Assembly: GCA_031280275.1 (NCBI GenBank) | Contig: JAITGX010000097.1 | Location: 1 to 34,693, forward strand | Origin: Synergistaceae bacterium | GTDB taxonomy: Bacteria; Synergistota; Synergistia; Synergistales; Aminobacteriaceae | Reading direction: 5' to 3' | DNA: 34,693 nucleotides | In this document: positions 7,176 to 17,092 of the stretch, piece after piece | How the letters are laid out: every line of letters begins with the position of its first letter | Position numbering within the stretch: position 1 is the first letter of the stretch | The notes under the pieces: generated by a model | What the model saw: the letters and a program-made list of their open reading frames with translations, nothing else | Database searches by the model: none | What the model was told of the DNA's origin: nothing | Position numbers and translations under genes: made by a program

Positions 7176-9484
7176 ACGCGGACCTTGACAAGAACGCGGC
7201 CGTCGACCTAGCGGCGAGCAGCGCGGAGATGAGGTCCATCCTGAGCAGCGTTCCTACCCTCTCGTCCAACAACGAGGCGGCGGAGATGCACCGACTCAGG
7301 GATTCCTTCTTTGATCGACTGCCGGACGCCTGTCGGACAAGTTCCGTGAAAAACGCCTGGCAAGACCTCTGGGCAAAGACCGTCTACCTCTCGCCGTCTC
7401 AGTTGAACCGCCTAGGCAAGGCGCTGATCTACGCGAGCGGCGCCCACGGCGGGCAGAAACGCGCCAGCGGCGAGCCCTACATCATGCACCCCATTCACGT
7501 GGCGGCCATCTTGGCGGAGATGCAGCTCGACCTGGCAACCCTCTGCGCCACCCTGCTCCACGACGTGCTGGAGGACACGGAGACCACCGCCCCTGAACTC
7601 ACCGCCGTCTTTGGGGACGAAGTTGTAACCCTGGTGGACGGGGTTACAAAGCTGGGAAAGTTCCCCTTCATGTCCGTGGAGGGCTATCAGGCTGAAAACT
7701 TGCGGAAGATGTTCGTCAGTACGGCGCGCGACGTCCGAGTAGTTCTAATCAAGCTGGCGGACCGGCTGCATAACATGAGAACCCTGGCCATTTTGCGGCG
7801 CGACAAGCAAGAACGCATCGCCAGGGAAACTTTGGAGATCTTCGCACCCCTCGCTCACCGCCTGGGCATTTACCACATCAAGAAAGACCTCGAGGACTTG
7901 GCCTTTAAATATCTCCAACCCGAAATCTACAACGACATTCGCCGTAAGGTCCGAAGAAAGCTGCCCGAACGAGAGGAGGTTATCCGCAAGGGAATAACGA
8001 AGCTGGAAACCCGCCTTGCCCAGGACAGCATCCCCTGCAAAATCAAAGGCCGTACAAAACACTTCTACAGCATTTACGAAAAAATGGAGAGAAAAAAAAT
8101 CTCCTTTGACGAACTCTACGACATCCTGGCGATACGGGTGCTGGTGGACGACGTCTCCACTTGCTACGCGGTGCTGGGCATCGTGCACTCCATTTGGGTG
8201 CCGATTCCAGGGCAGTTCGATGACTACATCGCCACCCCCAAGAGCAACAAATACCAGTCGCTGCACACCACCGTCATGGCTTTTGGCGCGCCTATGGAGG
8301 TGCAAATACGCACCAAGGAGATGAACCGCCTGGCGGAGTACGGCATCGCCGCCCACTGGCTCTACAAGTCCAAGGGAAGTTCCTCCGACAGCCTGGACGC
8401 CACGCTGGTATGGGTACGCCAGGCGCTGGAAGGCGGCCAGGAAGGTCATGACCCGGAAGAATTTCTGGAGTTGTTGAAAAGCGACGTCCTGGCTTCCGAG
8501 GTCTACGTTTTTACGCCCCAGGACAAGATCGTGAGGCTGCCTAGGGGGGCCACGACCATTGACTTCGCCTACGCCGTACACACCGCGGTGGGGAACCACT
8601 GCGTCGGGGCGAAGGTCAACGGCCGTATCGTGCCCCTGAGCACGGAAGTGCGGAACGGGGATATCGTTGAGATCCTCACCACTCCTAAAGGCGAGCCCAC
8701 CCGTGACTGGATGCACATCGTCAAGAGCGTCAAGACCCGGACCAAGATACGCAGCTACTTCCGCCAGGCCGAGAAAACCAACCGGGAAGAAAAACTGGCG
8801 CGGGGCTGGGAGGTCCTCGAAAAGGAGCTGAAAAGGCGGGGGATCGCTGCCGACAGCGCGGAGGAGTTCTCGCCGGTTCTGAACAAGGTAGCCAAGGATA
8901 TGGGTCTGGGAAGGAAAGAAGACCTCCTGGTCGCCGTTGGCTCTGGAGCCGAGGGAGCCGGTACCGTGGGGGCAAAGCTGGCCCTGGCCTACATCCAGCA
9001 GCGCAACCCCGACGACCCGTCGATCCGCCAGGCCAAGAAGTCCGGCTTCGACATCATCGTGGACGGGTGCGAAGGCATCCAGGTGGTGCGGGCCAATTGC
9101 TGCAAACCCGTTCCGGGGGACGAGATCGTGGGGTGCACTACCCGTATCCGGGGGATTACCGTCCACAGAAAGGACTGCCCCAACGCCCAGACCTCCCACG
9201 AAAACCGCCTGGTTCAGGTCTCCTGGGGGACCTTCCCGGCGCCGGGACGGTACTACACGACCCGGATCAAAGCGGAGGCCGGGGACAGGGGTGATTTGGT
9301 CCGCGACGTGGCCCAGGTCATCGGACAGGCTGGAGGGAGCATCGAAGGCATGAAAGTCGTGACGGTGGACAACAGCATCATCCGCATCAAGATGGAACTC
9401 CGGGTAAAGAATTTAGAGCACCTTTATGAAATCACGGGCAAGCTGAACGCCGTCCGCGGAATGATGGAAGTGAGCCGCGGGTGA
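7172..9484 (+). CDS. relA: Bifunctional (p)ppGpp synthetase/hydrolase, RelA/SpoT
   Basis: HD region HPIHVAAILAEMQLDLATLCATLLHDVLEDT; synthetase YSIYEKMERKKISFDELYDILAIRVLV; TGS VYVFTPQDKIVRLPRGATTIDFAYAVHT; C-terminal ACT. GTG at 7172 overlaps recJ stop (track ORF begins upstream at 7082). Confidence 0.93.
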   Translation: MNADLDKNAAVDLAASSAEMRSILSSVPTLSSNNEAAEMHRLRDSFFDRLPDACRTSSVKNAWQDLWAKTVYLSPSQLNRLGKALIYASGAHGGQKRASGEPYIMHPIHVAAILAEMQLDLATLCATLLHDVLEDTETTAPELTAVFGDEVVTLVDGVTKLGKFPFMSVEGYQAENLRKMFVSTARDVRVVLIKLADRLHNMRTLAILRRDKQERIARETLEIFAPLAHRLGIYHIKKDLEDLAFKYLQPEIYNDIRRKVRRKLPEREEVIRKGITKLETRLAQDSIPCKIKGRTKHFYSIYEKMERKKISFDELYDILAIRVLVDDVSTCYAVLGIVHSIWVPIPGQFDDYIATPKSNKYQSLHTTVMAFGAPMEVQIRTKEMNRLAEYGIAAHWLYKSKGSSSDSLDATLVWVRQALEGGQEGHDPEEFLELLKSDVLASEVYVFTPQDKIVRLPRGATTIDFAYAVHTAVGNHCVGAKVNGRIVPLSTEVRNGDIVEILTTPKGEPTRDWMHIVKSVKTRTKIRSYFRQAEKTNREEKLARGWEVLEKELKRRGIAADSAEEFSPVLNKVAKDMGLGRKEDLLVAVGSGAEGAGTVGAKLALAYIQQRNPDDPSIRQAKKSGFDIIVDGCEGIQVVRANCCKPVPGDEIVGCTTRIRGITVHRKDCPNAQTSHENRLVQVSWGTFPAPGRYYTTRIKAEAGDRGDLVRDVAQVIGQAGGSIEGMKVVTVDNSIIRIKMELRVKNLEHLYEITGKLNAVRGMMEVSRG

Positions 9485-9502
9485 GACGGGGGAGGGCTGA
9501 AA

Positions 9503-9973
9503 ATGCGCGCGGTGGTGCAGAGGGCGGCCAGGGCGGCCGTCTCGGTGAATGGGAAGATTTCCGGTAAAATTGATGGGGGGTTATGTATACTTTTAGGTGT
9601 TGGGGCCGGAGACGAAGCCGGTGACGCCGAGTGGCTGGCCGATAAAATCGTGAACCTGCGGGTGTTCGAGGACGGCGACGGCAAGATGAACCGCTCCCTT
9701 TTGGACACGGGCGGCGGGGTGCTGGTCGTCTCTCAGTTCACGCTCTACGGCGACTGCCGGAAGGGGCGGCGGCCTTCTTTTACTGGAGCAGCCCCCGCAG
9801 AGGAGGGAAAACGACTCTACGAGTACTTCGTGGAGCGGGTAAAATATCATGGCGCCGAGACAGCGTGCGGGGTTTTCCAGGCCCGCATGCTGGTGGAGAT
9901 CGTCAATGACGGGCCCGTCACCCTGATTTTGGACACGCGCCAACAGAACACGGGGCAGGAAAGAGTGGGGTAA
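9503..9973 (+). CDS. dtd: D-aminoacyl-tRNA deacylase
   Basis: [59 protein letters not shown]. Confidence 0.93.
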   Translation: MRAVVQRAARAAVSVNGKISGKIDGGLCILLGVGAGDEAGDAEWLADKIVNLRVFEDGDGKMNRSLLDTGGGVLVVSQFTLYGDCRKGRRPSFTGAAPAEEGKRLYEYFVERVKYHGAETACGVFQARMLVEIVNDGPVTLILDTRQQNTGQERVG

Positions 9974-9975
9974 AC

Positions 9976-10635
9976 GTGAAACAAAACACAAGCGGTATGA
10001 GGTGCAGACGCTTCCCGTTGGGCGGACTTTGGACCAACGGGTACCTTTTTTCCGACCCGGAGGGAGTGTCTTTTTTCGTCGATCCGGGCGGGGACATGGG
10101 GGAGGTTCTTGAACACCTAAAGTGCCAGGAGCTGACGCTGAAGGCGGTTTTGCTGACCCATGGGCATCTCGATCACATATCGGGGGTCGAGAGTTTTGTT
10201 CCCCTTGTAGGGGACGAGGTGTACATCGCCCCTGAGGACGCGTCTAATCTGGAACATCCTTCCAAGGAGATGCAGCGGTACCTAGGGGTGGAGTGCCGGG
10301 GGATCAAGGCCTTCAAGACGGTGGCGGAGGGCGGCGTCCTCTCCATCGGGGGGTTTTCCGTAAAGGTATTGGCGACGCCAGGTCACACGCCGGGAAGCGT
10401 GTGCTATCTTATAAGCCTGGGTGAGGAGAGCGTCTTGGCTTCGGGCGACACCCTGTTTACCCAAAGCGTGGGAAGGACGGACCTGCCCGGCGGAAACACG
10501 CCCCAACTCATGGAGTCGCTGCGGAAGCTGGCGAAACTGCCGGGCAGGCTGGTGGTGCTGCCCGGCCACGGCCCGGACACAACCATAGAGGCGGAGAGGA
10601 TGCTCAACCCCTTTTGGCCCCAAGACCTTACTTAG
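9976..10635 (+). CDS. MBL-fold metallo-hydrolase (glyoxalase II-like)
   Basis: LLTHGHLDHISG, TPGHTPGSVCY, SGDTLF, LPGHGPDTTI motifs; GTG start. Confidence 0.88.
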   Translation: MKQNTSGMRCRRFPLGGLWTNGYLFSDPEGVSFFVDPGGDMGEVLEHLKCQELTLKAVLLTHGHLDHISGVESFVPLVGDEVYIAPEDASNLEHPSKEMQRYLGVECRGIKAFKTVAEGGVLSIGGFSVKVLATPGHTPGSVCYLISLGEESVLASGDTLFTQSVGRTDLPGGNTPQLMESLRKLAKLPGRLVVLPGHGPDTTIEAERMLNPFWPQDLT

Positions 10636-10695
10636 GGGACGAAGAGGAAGGGGTTGTTTCCCCTACACATTTCGGAACGCGGGTGATGAAAAGGA

Positions 10696-11751
10696 ATGTT
10701 CAAGTACCTTTCCGGGCTTTTGGGGCTTGACGTGGGCATAGATTTGGGAACGGCAAACATCGTCGTTTACGTTAAGGGTAAGGGCATCGTCCTCAACGAG
10801 CCTTCCACCGTGGCCGTGCGTAAGCTGCCGCGGGGGGGCGGTACCGAGGTCATCGCGGTGGGGCGTGAGGCGAAGTCCATGGCGGGCAAGGTACCGGTAG
10901 GAGTTCAGGCGATATGGCCCCTTCAGGACGGCGTCATCGCTAACTTCGACATGACCGAGGAGCTGATACGCTATTGTCTTCGCAAAGCCAGCGAGGGCAA
11001 ATCCTTTTTGTCGCACCCGCGGGTGGTGATTTCGGTGCCCGCGGAGGTCACGGAGGTGGAACGCAAGGCCGTCGTGGACGCGACGCTGGGGGGCGGGGCC
11101 AGCGAGGCCTACGTGGTGGAAGAACCCATATCCGCCGCCTTGGGGGTAGGTTTGCCCATTGGCGAGCCCAGGGGATGCATGATCATCGACATCGGCGGCG
11201 GCACCAGCGAGGTCTCCGTTATCTCCTTATGGGGGATAGTGGTGACGAGTTCCCTTCGCACGGCGGGCAAGGACATGGATAACGCCATCATCTCCATGCT
11301 GCGCGCGCGCTACGCTCTCCTTATCGGCGAGACCACGGCGGAGGAGATCAAGAACACCATCGGCTCCGCTCTGCCCCTTTCCCCCGAGCTGGAAATGGCG
11401 GTGAAGGGACGCGACCTGACCGACGGTCTCCCCAAGATCGACCGGGTCTCCTCCACGGAGGTGCGTGAAGCCTTGGACCCGATTTTTCTGCACATCGAGG
11501 ACATGGTGAAAATGGCGCTCGAAAAGACGCCCCCGGAGCTGGCCAGGGACATCGTGGATCAAGGGGTGGTGCTCTCCGGCGGCGTGGCCCTGATGAAGGG
11601 TTTCGCGGAACGCCTTTCGCGGGCCATCAACACACCGGTCATGGTCGCGGAAGACCCCTTGCTTTCAGTGGCCCTGGGAGTGGGCAAGATCCTGGACGAC
11701 CTGGGGGCGATGAAACGCGAACTCAGGTCCGTGGAACAGGGAGCCCGCTGA
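10696..11751 (+). CDS. mreB: Rod shape-determining protein MreB
   Basis: GLDVGIDLGTANIVVYVKGKGIVLNEPSTVAV, MIIDIGGGTSEVSVISL, VVLSGGVALMKGF. Confidence 0.95.
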   Translation: MFKYLSGLLGLDVGIDLGTANIVVYVKGKGIVLNEPSTVAVRKLPRGGGTEVIAVGREAKSMAGKVPVGVQAIWPLQDGVIANFDMTEELIRYCLRKASEGKSFLSHPRVVISVPAEVTEVERKAVVDATLGGGASEAYVVEEPISAALGVGLPIGEPRGCMIIDIGGGTSEVSVISLWGIVVTSSLRTAGKDMDNAIISMLRARYALLIGETTAEEIKNTIGSALPLSPELEMAVKGRDLTDGLPKIDRVSSTEVREALDPIFLHIEDMVKMALEKTPPELARDIVDQGVVLSGGVALMKGFAERLSRAINTPVMVAEDPLLSVALGVGKILDDLGAMKRELRSVEQGAR

Positions 11752-11776
11752 TGCCGCTCCGCAGAAACAGCGGCGT

Positions 11777-12562
11777 ATGATGGACAGGCGGCTGACCCTT
11801 GCATGGGTTCACGGCCTGGCGGCTTTAGCCCTGGGATTTTTCCTTCTCGGGGCGTCTCTGAACTTCGGTGCCGTGAAGGACGTCGCGGACTTCGTGGCAA
11901 ACGTCCTCGCGGTACCGGAGTACCCCGCCGTGTTCGTTCGGGAGACCCTGAGGGACATCTATACCTGGACACGGGACAGAACCGACCTGAAGCAGCGGCT
12001 GAGCGAGCTGGAGAGGGAAAACGCCAGGCTCCGGATCGTCAGCTCCGTCATTGTGGCGGAGCAAATACGGGCCGAGTTGGCCGCGCGCACGGAGGAAGCC
12101 CGCGTGACCCTGCGCGATCCCCTCTCCTGGTGGAACGAGTGCCGGATCGACAAGGGAACCAACGAGGGTATCACCGTGGGACTGCCCGTCTTCCAGAATG
12201 GATTCCTGGCGGGGCGAGTGAGCGTCGTTGGCGCTTTTTCTTCCTGGGTGGAGCTTCTGACGTCCCCTGCGCTGATGATCCCCGTGGTCGTCGAGGAGAC
12301 GCGGGAGCTGGGCATTGTGGTGGGGGACGGCAGCGGCGCGGTTCTCCTGAGCTACATTCCAGAAGGTCATGGCGTGGAGGCTGGAATGAACGTCAGCACC
12401 GCGTTGGTGAGCGAACTCCTGCCCCCCGGCATCCCCATAGGCGTCATAGCGGACGGGGGCAGCTCTTCGGGCACCGGCTACATGACCTACAGGGTGTCGC
12501 CCGGCGCGTCCATCTCCACGCTGTACACGGTCTCCATCCTGAAGCACCCGAGGAACCGATGA
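11777..12562 (+). CDS. mreC: Rod shape-determining protein MreC
   Basis: N-terminal TM, coiled coil LKQRLSELERENARLR, MreC beta-domain pattern; position between mreB and mreD. Confidence 0.87.
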   Translation: MMDRRLTLAWVHGLAALALGFFLLGASLNFGAVKDVADFVANVLAVPEYPAVFVRETLRDIYTWTRDRTDLKQRLSELERENARLRIVSSVIVAEQIRAELAARTEEARVTLRDPLSWWNECRIDKGTNEGITVGLPVFQNGFLAGRVSVVGAFSSWVELLTSPALMIPVVVEETRELGIVVGDGSGAVLLSYIPEGHGVEAGMNVSTALVSELLPPGIPIGVIADGGSSSGTGYMTYRVSPGASISTLYTVSILKHPRNR

Positions 12563-13017
12563 TTCACGCCGTCTTCTGGCTCGTGCAGGACCTCCTAACC
12601 GTTTTGACCGACGGGGCTGTGCGGGTGCCGGAGATTTTTCTTTTGAGCCTCGCTTACCACCTTCTGGAAAGGGAGCGGGAGGTCGGGATTCCCTCCATCT
12701 GGACGGCGTTTCTTGGAGGACTTTTGTGGGACTTGCGGTGGGTGGGTTTTCCGGGTTTTTACGCTCTGGTGTACGTGGTTGTGGTAATGACGGTGCTGTG
12801 GGCGTGGAACCTCCTTCCCGCCCAGGGCAGGACGCCCCTGGTGGTGTTTCTGTTGTTTTGGGCGGTGCAGCTTTTTCCGGCCGTTTTGGCCGTTCTCGTT
12901 CTGTACCGAGGGGAGGGCGGCGAGTCGCTTTTTTTGATGCAGCAGGGCTACGCTGTGCCTATTTCGCTTTTGAGCGCTTTTTATTACTGTCAGCGAAAGA
13001 AGGATAAAAATGCTTGA
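12559..13017 (+). CDS. mreD: Rod shape-determining protein MreD
   Basis: Start 12559 inside the longer track ORF 11803..13017 (the upstream part is the mreC alternate frame); hydrophobic 152 aa; overlaps mreC stop and mrdA start. Confidence 0.75.
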   Translation: MIHAVFWLVQDLLTVLTDGAVRVPEIFLLSLAYHLLEREREVGIPSIWTAFLGGLLWDLRWVGFPGFYALVYVVVVMTVLWAWNLLPAQGRTPLVVFLLFWAVQLFPAVLAVLVLYRGEGGESLFLMQQGYAVPISLLSAFYYCQRKKDKNA

Positions 13018-14767
13018 GATGCGCGATGTTCTGGACAGCAGGCTGAAGATACTTCTCTGCGGAATCCTGACCACCATGGGGTTTTTGTTGGCTGGACTCT
13101 ACTTTTTCCAGGTGACTCAGGGGGATAAGTACGTCCGCCTGGCAACCAGCAACCGTCTGAGGATGGTGCGCTTTTCCCCGGCCAGGGGGGAAATTTACGA
13201 TCGCAACGGAGTGCCGTTGGCCGTCAACGAGGCCACGTTCAGCATCATGGGCTACCCCCTGGACCTGGACAAGCCGGGGATGTTCTGGCGTCTCAGCGAG
13301 CTTTTGTCGGCCCACGGGATACCCATGCAGGCTGAGGACTTGGAAGAGGCGGTCAAGAAGCAAAGAAGCGCCCCTTACCGCATGATCCAGGTGATCCCCA
13401 ACCTGACCCTGATTCAGATGGCGGACTTGGTGGCGGACCCTGAGTTCCCGCCCCAGCTTTTTCCCATGCCCGTGTGGCGCAGGACGTACCCCGCCGGGGT
13501 TTTGGCGGCGAATATCACGGGGTACGTGGGGGAGATATCCGAAGGCGAGCTACTGGAAAGCAACCCCGGCGACTACGTGGGCGGCGACCTGGTGGGCAAG
13601 AGCGGCGTCGAGCGGTTTTACGAGGAAGACCTGCGCGGCGCAGCGGGGGAGGAATCCATCGAGATCAACGCCAGGGGACGCAAGGTGCGGGCCATCGACC
13701 TGCGCGCCCCGGTGAAAGGCCGGGACATCCGCCTGACCCTGGACCTGGGGGCTCAGAAGCTGGCCATGGACCTTCTGAGCAGCTATAAAGGGGCCGTGGT
13801 GGCCATGGACGTGAGGACGGGAGCCGTCCTCGTCTCCGCCTCGTCTCCCACCTACGACAACAACCCCTTGGCCTGGGGCATCTCCGTGAAGGAGTGGCGC
13901 GAGATGATGGAGGATATGGGCAAGTCGATGCTCGACCGAGCTATAGCGGGCATCTACCCTCCAGCCTCTACCTTTAAAGCACTGGTGGCCCTAGCCGCGC
14001 TGGAAGAGGGCGTGATAACGCCCAGCACCACCTTTACCTGTCATGGGGCGCTGGAACTTCCCTCGCGAACCTTCCGCTGCTGGCGCAAAGGCGGGCACGG
14101 CAGTCAGAACCTGACCGGGGCGCTTCAAAATTCCTGCGACGTTTATTTTTATCAGGTGGGCATGAGGCTCGAAATCGATCGTTTGCTGAAGTGGGTCAAA
14201 AAGTTCGGGCTTGGCGCTCCAACGGGAATAGACCTACCCGGCGAACTGGCAGGGAACGTCGCGGGCCCGGAGTGGAAAAAGACGCGTCACAACGATGACT
14301 GGCGTCAGGGGGACACGGTCAACTACTCGATAGGACAGGGCTTTTTGCTGCTTACGCCGCTTCAGATCGCGCGCGTCTACGCGGCCATCGCCAACGACGG
14401 GTACCTGGTGAAACCCCACCTCTATTCCAGGAGCTTCCAGAAGCCAAGCGGCATCGAGGTGAACCTCAAGAAGCTGAGGGTGGTGCAAAAGGGCCTGAAA
14501 GACGTGGTCAGCCGGGGGACGGGCTACAGGGCTGGGTTGTACGGAGTGACGGTCGCGGGCAAAACGGGAACGGCCCAAAACTCCCAGGGCAAGGATCACG
14601 CCCTCTTCGCGGGGTACGCGCCCGCCGAAACCCCCCAGTACGTGGCCGTCGCCGTGGTGGAGGAGGGGGAGCACGGCAGCAGTGCGGCCGCTCCCATCGT
14701 TGGACAGGTGCTGGCCCATATCCTGCGTCACCCCACCGTTGCAGCTCACGCATCGATGAACGATTGA
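13010..14767 (+). CDS. mrdA: Penicillin-binding protein 2
   Basis: RGEIYDRNGVPLAVNE; active site YPPASTFKALVAL; FYQVGMRL; VAGKTGTAQN. Confidence 0.93.
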   Translation: MLEMRDVLDSRLKILLCGILTTMGFLLAGLYFFQVTQGDKYVRLATSNRLRMVRFSPARGEIYDRNGVPLAVNEATFSIMGYPLDLDKPGMFWRLSELLSAHGIPMQAEDLEEAVKKQRSAPYRMIQVIPNLTLIQMADLVADPEFPPQLFPMPVWRRTYPAGVLAANITGYVGEISEGELLESNPGDYVGGDLVGKSGVERFYEEDLRGAAGEESIEINARGRKVRAIDLRAPVKGRDIRLTLDLGAQKLAMDLLSSYKGAVVAMDVRTGAVLVSASSPTYDNNPLAWGISVKEWREMMEDMGKSMLDRAIAGIYPPASTFKALVALAALEEGVITPSTTFTCHGALELPSRTFRCWRKGGHGSQNLTGALQNSCDVYFYQVGMRLEIDRLLKWVKKFGLGAPTGIDLPGELAGNVAGPEWKKTRHNDDWRQGDTVNYSIGQGFLLLTPLQIARVYAAIANDGYLVKPHLYSRSFQKPSGIEVNLKKLRVVQKGLKDVVSRGTGYRAGLYGVTVAGKTGTAQNSQGKDHALFAGYAPAETPQYVAVAVVEEGEHGSSAAAPIVGQVLAHILRHPTVAAHASMND

Positions 14768-14811
14768 CACGAAGCGCTCGTTACGCGCGAAAAGGGAAGG
14801 ATTTGGGAACC

Positions 14812-15513
14812 ATGCAGCAAGAAAGTTCTGGGAGGGCCTCGGTACAGCTCAAAGGGACAAACTTCGGCCTCAGGGTGATTTTCTCGGAGGACCTTGACGA
14901 CGACGTTCTTATCGAGGAGTTCAAGGCAGTCCCTGAACAGGCTTACGCCCTGCCCGTGGGGAGAGGGCTGGTGCTTGATTTCCGCTCGCGTCCTTGTTCG
15001 GGTGAGCTGGCGGGGAGGATATTGTCCGGCGTGATCTGGCCCAGGGGTCTCGACGTGCTGGCATGGATCACGTCGGACGCGGAGTCCCGGGCGCGGCTGG
15101 CCCAGGCGGGTTTCAAGATCGGGGAGCCAGGGCACGCTCACGCTCACGAAAACCTTGCGGACGCCGGCCCCCTCATCGTGAACAATTCCCTCCGTTCGGG
15201 GCAGCGCAAGGAATACTCAGGGGACGTGGTGCTCGTGGGGCACTTGAACAACGGGGCGGAGATTTTTGCGGGAGGCAGCGTCTCCGTGCTGGGCAAACTG
15301 AAGGGCCTGGTTCACGCCGGACGCGGCGGGACGGAGGGAATTTACGTGATGGCGGCGTCTTTCGAACCCCAGCAGCTCCGCGTTGGTGACAAACTGTGCA
15401 ATCAGTTCGACACCAGCATGAGGTGGTGGAAAAAACCTGTTATTATTACCCTGGAAGATGACAACCTGTTTTTCAGAAATTGGAAGGCGGAACCCAAGAG
15501 TGAGATGCTCTGA
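14812..15513 (+). CDS. minC: Septum site-determining protein MinC
   Basis: C-terminal beta-helix sequence LRSGQRKEYSGDVVLVGHLNNGAEIFAGGSVSVLGKLKGLVHAG; directly upstream of minD. Start could also be 14764. Confidence 0.88.
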   Translation: MQQESSGRASVQLKGTNFGLRVIFSEDLDDDVLIEEFKAVPEQAYALPVGRGLVLDFRSRPCSGELAGRILSGVIWPRGLDVLAWITSDAESRARLAQAGFKIGEPGHAHAHENLADAGPLIVNNSLRSGQRKEYSGDVVLVGHLNNGAEIFAGGSVSVLGKLKGLVHAGRGGTEGIYVMAASFEPQQLRVGDKLCNQFDTSMRWWKKPVIITLEDDNLFFRNWKAEPKSEML

Positions 15514-15566
15514 AAAAACGCTATAATTGAATCGGATTTGGGTGAGTTTGACTTGATGGATTTTGG

Positions 15567-16385
15567 ATGGGAGGGCTTTCTTTGGGTGCACGGGTAATAG
15601 TCATCACCTCCGGCAAGGGCGGCGTCGGGAAGACAACGTCTACCGCCAACATCGCCGTAGCCCTGGCAAGGAAAGGCAAAAAAGTGGTGGCGGTCGATAC
15701 CGATATAGGCCTGCGCAACCTCGATGTGATAATGGGCTTGGAAAGCAGGATTGTTTACAATTTCATCGACGTCATCGAGGGAAATTGCAAGCTGAGTCAG
15801 GCGTTGGTTCGCGACAAGCGGGTGGATAGCCTTTACCTCCTTCCGACGGCCCAAACGCGCACAAAGGACGCGGTCTCCCCCAATCAGATGAAGGAACTCT
15901 GCGAGCAGCTCCGCCCCGACTACGACTTCGTCCTCTTGGACTGCCCCGCAGGCATCGAGGGAGGGTTCAAGAACGCCGCGGAAGGCGCGGACGAGGCCCT
16001 AGTCATCACCACTCCGGAGATTCCCGCCGTGAGGGACGCTGACCGCATCATCGGCATGCTGGAATCCATGGGCAAGTCCCCGATACGCCTTATCATCAAC
16101 CGTTTCAGGGCCTTGATGGTCAAAAACAACGACATGTTGTCCCAGGACGACATTTTGGACGTTCTCGCCATCAAGCTGCTGGGCCTTATTCCGGAGGACG
16201 ACAGCGTGATCAAGTCGGGCAACCGCGGCGAACCCCTCACTTTTGGCCAAGATTCCCCGGCGGCCCAGGAGTTCGCGAACATCGCCGCGCGGCTGCTGGG
16301 AGAAAGCGTCCCGTGGCTCAACCTGGACGCCTATGAATCGCGGGGAATTCTCGCTGGGATAAAAAAAATTTTTGGATTTTATTGA
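15567..16385 (+). CDS. minD: Septum site-determining protein MinD
   Basis: ARVIVITSGKGGVGKTTSTANIAVALA, DTDIGLRNLDVIMGLE, DCPAGIE; C-terminal amphipathic tail RGILAGIKKIFGFY. Confidence 0.95.
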   Translation: MGGLSLGARVIVITSGKGGVGKTTSTANIAVALARKGKKVVAVDTDIGLRNLDVIMGLESRIVYNFIDVIEGNCKLSQALVRDKRVDSLYLLPTAQTRTKDAVSPNQMKELCEQLRPDYDFVLLDCPAGIEGGFKNAAEGADEALVITTPEIPAVRDADRIIGMLESMGKSPIRLIINRFRALMVKNNDMLSQDDILDVLAIKLLGLIPEDDSVIKSGNRGEPLTFGQDSPAAQEFANIAARLLGESVPWLNLDAYESRGILAGIKKIFGFY

Positions 16386-16440
16386 ATCGATATTGAAGAA
16401 ACGGCAAAAATTACCAAAATGTCTTCGAATAAGTAATTAT

Positions 16441-16468
16441 ATTAAAATATTGCCGGCGATATTTTAAT
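16441..16468. repeat. 28-nt near-perfect palindrome (attaaaatat-tgccggcg-atattttaat)
   Basis: 10-nt arms 16441-16450 and 16459-16468 exactly complementary; just downstream of minD. Confidence 0.75.
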
Positions 16469-16487
16469 GCGGAGTAATAGAGATGCT

Positions 16488-16633
16488 AAGGAAGCACTGA
16501 TTAATGGGGTTCTTAGGGGACCGAGGCCTCTCGGAGTCTGAGGCCCCTCGGGGTCCGAGACTCCTCGGGGTCCGAGACCCCTAAGCGGGATGTGGGGCTC
16601 AAGCCTCACAAGGGACTTAATCAGCGCTTCCCT
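16488..16633. repeat. Palindromic MITE/REP-like repeat, copy A (fullest)
   Basis: Terminal inverted repeats ggaagcactgattaa (16490-16504) / ttaatcagcgcttcc (16617-16631), 1 mismatch; nested cttagggg/cccctaag (16512-16519/16578-16585); internal 17-nt GC-rich units (16537-16553, 16554-16570, 16571-16587). Related to copies at 31666 and 34145. Confidence 0.8.
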
Positions 16634-16723
16634 GCCTCTTTTTCGTTCAAAGTCCTGGGCTTCGCGCCCGTTTTTAACGAATAATATGGATGGGTGCCAA
16701 GCGCGGATAGGGAGCCGATTGGA

Positions 16724-17089
16724 ATGGAGTTCTTGCGAAAATGGTTTGGGAGCATGGCTTCCTCGGCGAAGGAAGCGAGGAAGCGCCTCGGGTTCGCGCT
16801 CATTTACGATCGCACCGATATTGCGCCGTATCTGCTGGAAAATTTAAGACTGGACATGATCACCGTCCTGAAAAAATACATGGATATCGATGAATCAAAA
16901 ATAGAAATGAGCCTTGACCATAACATTGGCGGCGATGAATACGCCGTTGCCCTGGTCACTAACGTTCCCGTCCTGCGGATCAAGCGGATGATCATGGAGG
17001 AGGGGGCGATGGACGGCAGCGTGCAGCGGATACTTCCGCGTCCCAAACCCCCTCGAGATGGTTACGGCAAGAATAAGCACCACAGGTAA
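16724..17089 (+). CDS. minE: Cell division topological specificity factor MinE
   Basis: SSAKEARKRLGFALIYDRTDIAPYLLENLRLDMITVLKKYMDID, typical MinE anti-MinCD helix and dimer domain. Confidence 0.9.
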   Translation: MEFLRKWFGSMASSAKEARKRLGFALIYDRTDIAPYLLENLRLDMITVLKKYMDIDESKIEMSLDHNIGGDEYAVALVTNVPVLRIKRMIMEEGAMDGSVQRILPRPKPPRDGYGKNKHHR

Positions 17090-17092
17090 GCG

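Noticed and set aside
7745-9199. 484-aa minus-strand ORF opposite relA/spoT
   Set aside because: Shadow ORF in high-GC coding sequence; the plus strand has clear RelA/SpoT domains.
16519-16587. Possible CRISPR-like array (17-nt GC-rich repeats)
   Set aside because: Units abut without spacers, are imperfect and self-complementary, and no cas genes are present; better explained as internal tandem units of the palindromic element.
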